Positions 59,746 to 64,000 of a DNA stretch of 64,000 nt are shown here, one piece after another (positions within the stretch are counted from its first letter, which is position 1; each line of letters begins with the position of its first letter). Source of the DNA: an uncultured Eubacterium sp. (GTDB lineage: Bacteria > Bacillota > Clostridia > Peptostreptococcales > Anaerovoracaceae); the NCBI GenBank assembly GCA_946555345.1, contig CAMNSS010000003.1, forward strand, positions 72,080 to 136,079. The letters run 5' to 3'. A program made the translations under genes and the position numbers. Under the pieces are notes generated by a model. The model did not search any database. It was not told the DNA's origin and worked only from the letters and a program-made list of their open reading frames with translations.

Positions 59746-61470
59746 TCAGTCACCAAAGATATCCTCGTGCCTGTCTTCATTGAGATACTTATCCATCAAG
59801 GCATCGATATCAAACTCTGCCTGCGGCGCTGGTTTATCCACCTTATAGCCGATCAATGCGATGATAATGCCGATAATCAATGCGGCAAGACCTACCCATT
59901 TAAGGACTTCAAGCACCTGTGGAATCATATTGCCCATCATATCGTAATCATCCGGACCCCATTCGCCATAATCGATTTCCCACCATCTGAGCCAGAATTG
60001 GGCGATAAAGCTGAATGTGCCTGCGATGATCAGGTATACGCCGACTCTTACCGTATCGCCTACCGCCAGTCTCGTCTTAGCGTTGAGCGGATAGCGCACC
60101 GGATCGTTTTTGGAAAGCCCGCCGTATATGGCCTTTACAATCAAATACACGACCGGACCTGTCGCCGTTGCGATCATGCCTGTTACGAAATAGTCCGTTC
60201 CATTGATCAGCAATGCCACGACAGCGATTACCATCGGAAATCCACAGTAAAAGATCAAGCCTGCATTGCCGCCGGGCATCACGAAAAGACCTTTCTTTTT
60301 GCGGTCTTCCACCGGAACAGCCTTGCGCATCTTGATCACTGCCAGCGGAAGGATGATATACAACGCCAGCATAAACACAACCTCCATGCTTACGAGCGTC
60401 GTGAAGCTGGACTGCGCCAGAATTACCGTAACGAGAGCCAGCGAAAGAATGCCGACATAAGGAACGCCTCTTTTTTTGCTTACTTTAACCAGGAACTTAG
60501 GGCAGAGATTGTCATCCGCCAATACGAAGAACCCTCTCGAACCTGACGCCAGATACGTATTGAAGATCGCACACTGCGAAATAATAGCGACGATCAGGAA
60601 GAGATATCCCCACGCCTGTCCCAGGTTCGCTGTCAATACGGTGGCATAACCTACCGATTCAGACGTAAACCCGCCTTCCGTTGACCAGTTTTCCCAGCTT
60701 CCGGCAGGCAGCGACGCCAGGCCGCCCAGCGTAGGAAGAACATAAGTAAGCGCTACCAGCGGCATTGCGATCAAAAGGCCCTTCGGGATAACCTGCGGAT
60801 CTTTAACCTCACCGGCCATATTGGAAATACATTCATATCCGCAATACATCCATACGCAGATACAAATCCCGCCGCCAATGCTGTCAAGCAGATTATAATC
60901 CGGCGGCATCATAGGATCCATCGGGTTCGTTTCCCAATTTACAAATCCTACGAGTGCAACCAAGGCGAATGCCAGCACAATCAGAATCGATAGCACGGTA
61001 CTTACCTTGCCAACCTCTCTCAATCCCATCAGATTAACGAAAGTAAAAATTGCGATCATACCCAGTTTCAACACGAAAATTGCCGCTTGGGACATTGGGA
61101 TCATCTGGCTTACATACCCTGCCACGAGAGCAACGTATACACCGTTGGTTATGTAAGTGGATACCGTACCCCACCATCCTGCCTGGAATCCCCAGAACTC
61201 ACCGAACGCTTCCTTTACCCAAACGTACACGCCGCCTTCAGACGGCATCAGCGACCCGCATTCCGCAACCATGTTACTGATCGGGTATGCCCAGATAATC
61301 GGAAAAGCGATCAGAAGGATCAAAGTCATGCCAGGTCCTGCTTCAGGAATCATTTCTTCAATTCCGAAAGCGCCTGCCGCTACCAGACAATAAAGCATAA
61401 AGACAATGCCTGAGACCTTGATATCATGCTTTTTCAATCCGGCAACACCATTAACTTGCTGTTGGCTCAT
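59746..61470 (-). CDS. APC-superfamily amino acid permease
   Basis: 574 residues from the ATG at 61,470 (MSQQQVNGVAGLKKHDIKVS), with AGGAGGTGTAAAA upstream. At least 12 hydrophobic helices; the first conserved block is FGIEEMIPEAGPGMTLILLI, followed by LMPSEGGVYVWVKEAFGEFW (TM3 region typical of APC/glutamate-type exchangers) and TNGVYVALVAGYVSQ. The C-terminus is acidic and cytosolic (DKYLNEDRHEDIFGD). Substrate cannot be told. It is longer than classic permeases (about 450-500) by the C-terminal two-helix extension (IDYGEWGPDDYDMMGNMIPQ). Alone, terminator downstream. Confidence 0.92.
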   Translation of the reverse strand: MSQQQVNGVAGLKKHDIKVSGIVFMLYCLVAAGAFGIEEMIPEAGPGMTLILLIAFPIIWAYPISNMVAECGSLMPSEGGVYVWVKEAFGEFWGFQAGWWGTVSTYITNGVYVALVAGYVSQMIPMSQAAIFVLKLGMIAIFTFVNLMGLREVGKVSTVLSILIVLAFALVALVGFVNWETNPMDPMMPPDYNLLDSIGGGICICVWMYCGYECISNMAGEVKDPQVIPKGLLIAMPLVALTYVLPTLGGLASLPAGSWENWSTEGGFTSESVGYATVLTANLGQAWGYLFLIVAIISQCAIFNTYLASGSRGFFVLADDNLCPKFLVKVSKKRGVPYVGILSLALVTVILAQSSFTTLVSMEVVFMLALYIILPLAVIKMRKAVPVEDRKKKGLFVMPGGNAGLIFYCGFPMVIAVVALLINGTDYFVTGMIATATGPVVYLIVKAIYGGLSKNDPVRYPLNAKTRLAVGDTVRVGVYLIIAGTFSFIAQFWLRWWEIDYGEWGPDDYDMMGNMIPQVLEVLKWVGLAALIIGIIIALIGYKVDKPAPQAEFDIDALMDKYLNEDRHEDIFGD

Positions 61471-61571
61471 TTTTACACCTCCTAAAAAATAGAATATGCA
61501 CAATACCGAGCATATTCTGTCAGCCACTTATCAGTTAATCGTAATTATGATACCACATTTCGACGGATTAC

Positions 61572-62117
61572 TCAAGAATTATATTGTTGCTTTTCTTTAT
61601 AAAGCTGCCGTTTAAACATCCCTATTTTATTGACCATATCCCTGATATAATAATTATGATACAGGATATACCTTGCCGCCTCGGCAAGGTATTTTTCCTT
61701 TCCATCGCAGACGTCCGCCCCGAGCTGGCGGATGAAGACAGCGAGGTTTCTCCTAAGGCTGGCTTGTCCCGCAGCCGCTGGAACATAAGCGATTTTCACC
61801 TCACCCGTTTCTTTATTATAAAACACCGTATCCGGATTGATCGTGATTTTAGCGGGCGTTATGAGGTACTCCACCGACTTTCCCACAATCAGCAAAACGC
61901 TTTCCAAAATGTAGAGCGCGTCCTCTGTTTTTTCAATCCGGTAACTTCCGATCGGCGCAAAACCGCTGCAATCGTAGCATACCACTTCCCCTTCATCCTC
62001 TCCCATAAACCCCATGGGCATGAAAAAATTGCATTCGCCCGAGGTCAGCATGACCCGTTCATAATCCCGCATCGTATCCTCTTCCAGCCTGATCCGAAAC
62101 TCCTTGTTATTCCACAT
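61572..62117 (-). CDS. DUF6382-type N-terminal domain protein (pilus locus)
   Basis: 181 residues. It starts MWNNKEFRIRLEEDTMRDYE, then NFFMPMGFMGEDEGEVVCYD, IEKTEDALYILESVLLIVGK and YLITPAKITINPDTVFYNKE, the DUF6382 pattern. In other Clostridia this domain is fused to an FHA domain in Tad-pilus loci; here only the DUF6382 part is present and the C-terminus is a short basic helix. It ends the operon of TadE-like and DUF5702 genes, 3 nt after the TadE stop. Confidence 0.75.
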   Translation of the reverse strand: MWNNKEFRIRLEEDTMRDYERVMLTSGECNFFMPMGFMGEDEGEVVCYDCSGFAPIGSYRIEKTEDALYILESVLLIVGKSVEYLITPAKITINPDTVFYNKETGEVKIAYVPAAAGQASLRRNLAVFIRQLGADVCDGKEKYLAEAARYILYHNYYIRDMVNKIGMFKRQLYKEKQQYNS

Positions 62118-62120
62118 AAA

Positions 62121-62882
62121 TTAACCTCCTCCACATTTGCTGCATGGCTGATAGCCCCTTTTCTCAGCGTCTGTTTTATCGATAACCGCAGTGTGCCGCT
62201 CGATGCTGCTGCATGTCCCCCTATGATATGCAGTATCAGCGCCCTTGAAACAGAATATGATGCTGCCCGCTTTCATATTCCCCGAATCGCAAAGAGGACA
62301 AGGCTTATACTTTTTTCTAACTGCCGCAGTCAGCACGGCAGGCGTTACGGATGCTTTCACGTAGCTGCACCCTTCCGTGTGATACTTCTCCCCTGCCTGC
62401 GGAAAAATCCAGACGGGATTTTGCGGCCCGGCAGCCTCAAGCCCGTCCCTTCCCATCGGCTGCTTATCTTCTTTTTTCCCTATAAATTCCCTGTACTGAA
62501 TACCGCTTTCAAATTGAAATTCATGCCCAAAACCCAATGGCAGATGCAAGCGAAACGTTGCACGGAGCTTGTAAGAAGTCAGGTGGTCGGCGTGAACACC
62601 ACGATACCGGACCCTGAGATTCCCGACATCGAGCTTTTCCAAATCAGGATTATCCTTCATCAAACGCTCCTTTATCTTACTTTTCACCATGAGCGACTTG
62701 CTCCCGTCATAGGACTTGGAAGCGAGCACGGCGCTTTCATCTACCGCACCGTGTATGCAATTTTCCCAAGCGCCATCGATCCGCATAAAATACCCCAGCG
62801 AAAGAACCGCCAGTATTACCAGCGGCAAAAAAATCGCTGCCTCCAATGTATAAAAGCCTTTAGTACTGTTTTTCATAACCAT
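62121..62882 (-). CDS. TadE-like pilus protein with C-terminal Cys/His repeats
   Basis: 253 residues. N-terminal pilin-like part: KGFYTLEAAIFLPLVILAVL, with E after the G-F-Y-T-L cleavage region as in Tad pseudopilins. Then an extracellular beta domain. The last 80 residues carry two similar units: Y-H-T-E-G-C-S-Y...YKPCPLCDSG and Y-H-R-G-T-C-S-S...YQPCSKCGGG, each with H-x3-C and C-x2-C. Start at 62,882 (a second ATG 2 codons on); overlaps DUF5702 by 23 nt. Inferred: secreted minor pilin with metal-binding modules. Confidence 0.78.
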   Translation of the reverse strand: MVMKNSTKGFYTLEAAIFLPLVILAVLSLGYFMRIDGAWENCIHGAVDESAVLASKSYDGSKSLMVKSKIKERLMKDNPDLEKLDVGNLRVRYRGVHADHLTSYKLRATFRLHLPLGFGHEFQFESGIQYREFIGKKEDKQPMGRDGLEAAGPQNPVWIFPQAGEKYHTEGCSYVKASVTPAVLTAAVRKKYKPCPLCDSGNMKAGSIIFCFKGADTAYHRGTCSSIERHTAVIDKTDAEKRGYQPCSKCGGG

Positions 62883-64000
62883 AATCTTTTCCGTTTACTT
62901 TCACTTCCATAGAAATTCCTGCCGCATATTCCTGAATGAGAAAGTCTTCATTGTGGCTTTTTCTCATGTTGATCTGAATCAAGTCCAGGATTCGCGCCAG
63001 CTTCATGTTCTCATCCTGGAAAAACAGGAGGATCTGCAAATATTGGTCGTAGTTATACCCCTTTTCCACATCCGGCTTGACCGTCCCGCCAAAGATGCCT
63101 TCTACCGCAGAGTCCAGATCGATCGCCCAGGTCGATGCATCCTTTACCATCGGGACTTTATGCCCCTGCCAAAGCAGCTCCACATCGTTATCCGCCTCCG
63201 CATAAGCCCAGGTCGAGGCCAAGGCTGCCTGTGTTGCCAAAGCCGCAGCCCCCGGCGTTAAAAACTCTGCCATGGCGGTCAGGGCTGCCCGCTTTTCCGC
63301 ATCCGCATACAAATGCGCGAGATTAATCGGAAACCGCATCGCCTTTAATGCCAGCTCCACCCGTTTTTCATTTTTCCGGTCGGACGTTTCGCCGCCTAAA
63401 ATATACTCCACTTCATTTTTAAAAAAATGTTCCGTATTTACCGCATGGTTTCTGCTGTTAAAATGGATGAATGCATAGCGGTTCAATAAATAATGCTCTG
63501 TACCCGCTTGGAAAGCCTGCTTTACCTCTGTCGCTTTGCCCGCCAGCGATTCCGCCATCGCTGTAAGGCTTTTTTCCGGCATCCTGGCGGAAGGAAGGGA
63601 TGCGAGCGTCGCACCGTGCCGGAGCGTCCTGTTTTCCATAACGCTTTCCTGCGGCTGATCTTCCGCCGCATCCGCTTTCTCCAGCTTTTCCAATATGCCT
63701 GCCAGCTCTGCAAATTTCATATAATCCAAAATCTGCTGTTTGATCAACGCCGTATCGGCAACCGAAAACCTGCCGCCCGACGCCTTCACGCTTTCTATCA
63801 TAATATCCTCCTCATCCGCAAAGGAGTAGCGCAAATAACTTCTGAGCTTTGCAGAAAGCTCCCGATCGCTGCCTTTCAGCAGAAAAAGCCCGTACTCCTT
63901 CTGTACGTCATAATCGAACTCGGAAAGCACCGAATCCCCGGCCAGGTTTATGATAGCATCGGCTCGGCTTCTCACGCTTTCTTCCCTGACGCCATAGATC
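62860..64000 (-). CDS. DUF5702 (TadG-like) pilus-associated protein, N-terminus outside window
   Basis: At least 379 residues are in view and the frame is still open at 64,000, so the start is beyond the window. The GTG at 63,975 is not a credible start. Visible part: RSRADAIINLAGDSVLSEFD and YDVQKEYGLFLLKG, the DUF5702 opening block after the N-terminal membrane helix, then a large helical extracellular region and a late KGYNYDQYLQILLFFQDENM. Known context: Tad pilus or related secretion loci in Clostridia. Confidence 0.8.
   Translation of the reverse strand, partial: IYGVREESVRSRADAIINLAGDSVLSEFDYDVQKEYGLFLLKGSDRELSAKLRSYLRYSFADEEDIMIESVKASGGRFSVADTALIKQQILDYMKFAELAGILEKLEKADAAEDQPQESVMENRTLRHGATLASLPSARMPEKSLTAMAESLAGKATEVKQAFQAGTEHYLLNRYAFIHFNSRNHAVNTEHFFKNEVEYILGGETSDRKNEKRVELALKAMRFPINLAHLYADAEKRAALTAMAEFLTPGAAALATQAALASTWAYAEADNDVELLWQGHKVPMVKDASTWAIDLDSAVEGIFGGTVKPDVEKGYNYDQYLQILLFFQDENMKLARILDLIQINMRKSHNEDFLIQEYAAGISMEVKVNGKDYGYEKQY

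Noticed and set aside
61584..62912. 442-codon plus-strand frame opposite the pilus genes
   Set aside because: It spans three minus-strand genes that have family matches and overlapping starts; composition is unnatural.

Overview
The window holds two blocks with different histories. Positions 1 to about 31,330 are the right part of an integrated siphovirus-type prophage (its lysis end lies beyond position 1). Positions about 31,330 to 64,000 are chromosome of an endospore-forming anaerobic Firmicute, most likely class Clostridia. The evidence for the host is an IspH-ribosomal protein S1 fusion, the rpmB/asp23/recG neighbourhood, an oxygen-sensitive class III ribonucleotide reductase (nrdD-nrdG), a spore-coat-independent marker (an alpha/beta small acid-soluble spore protein, SASP) and a Tad-type pilus locus. 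I cannot name the genus.

Prophage layout. Almost everything is on the minus strand, so transcription runs from about 28.9 kb towards position 1. A divergent promoter pair at 28.90-28.98 kb separates the repressor (plus strand) from the early genes: small early proteins, a DUF2800 nuclease-like protein, a DUF2815 single-strand binding protein, a family A DNA polymerase, a VapE primase/helicase, a VRR-NUC nuclease, a SNF2-type helicase and an ArpU/RinA-like late activator. A HicAB toxin-antitoxin pair follows, then a candidate late promoter with two terminators between it and the packaging genes. The structural genes then run terS, terL, portal, MuF head protein, scaffold, major capsid, connectors, major tail, tail chaperones, tape measure, Dit and tail-tip protein.

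Two accessory insertions interrupt the structural block. The first (10.56-14.4 kb) is a polymorphic-toxin locus: the MuF head protein carries a C-terminal HExxH metallopeptidase-like domain with a small probable immunity gene after it. It is followed by a displaced second toxin cassette with a different HExxH domain, bracketed by two direct repeats of about 0.42 kb that each carry the tail of a third toxin plus its probable immunity gene. The second (9.2-10.58 kb) is a terminator-bounded tail-collar/receptor-binding gene sitting inside the head module.

The prophage boundary is informative. A large serine recombinase ends 10 bp from a 48-codon remnant of an alpha/beta SASP gene whose reading frame enters the phage and stops. 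The prophage therefore appears to have integrated inside a sporulation gene, which is the arrangement seen in developmentally excised elements such as skin/sigK and SPbeta/spsM.

Host block, left to right: recG and asp23 (minus); a small membrane protein; rpmB; nrdG-nrdD; a GNAT acetyltransferase; a lipoprotein that looks like a PepD peptidase without catalytic residues; a Cache-like lipoprotein; a PaaI thioesterase; a cytidylate-kinase-like protein; a CmpB-type membrane protein; decayed MATE and marR genes; the RNA modification and repair set rlmD, tgt, HDG-type glycosylase, queA, ruvB, ruvA, ruvC; divergent argR-recN; DUF523; the ispH-rpsA fusion; rarA; a SPOR protein; an APC permease; and DUF6382, TadE-like and DUF5702 genes of a Tad pilus cluster cut by the window end. 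No tRNA, rRNA or CRISPR array was recognised.
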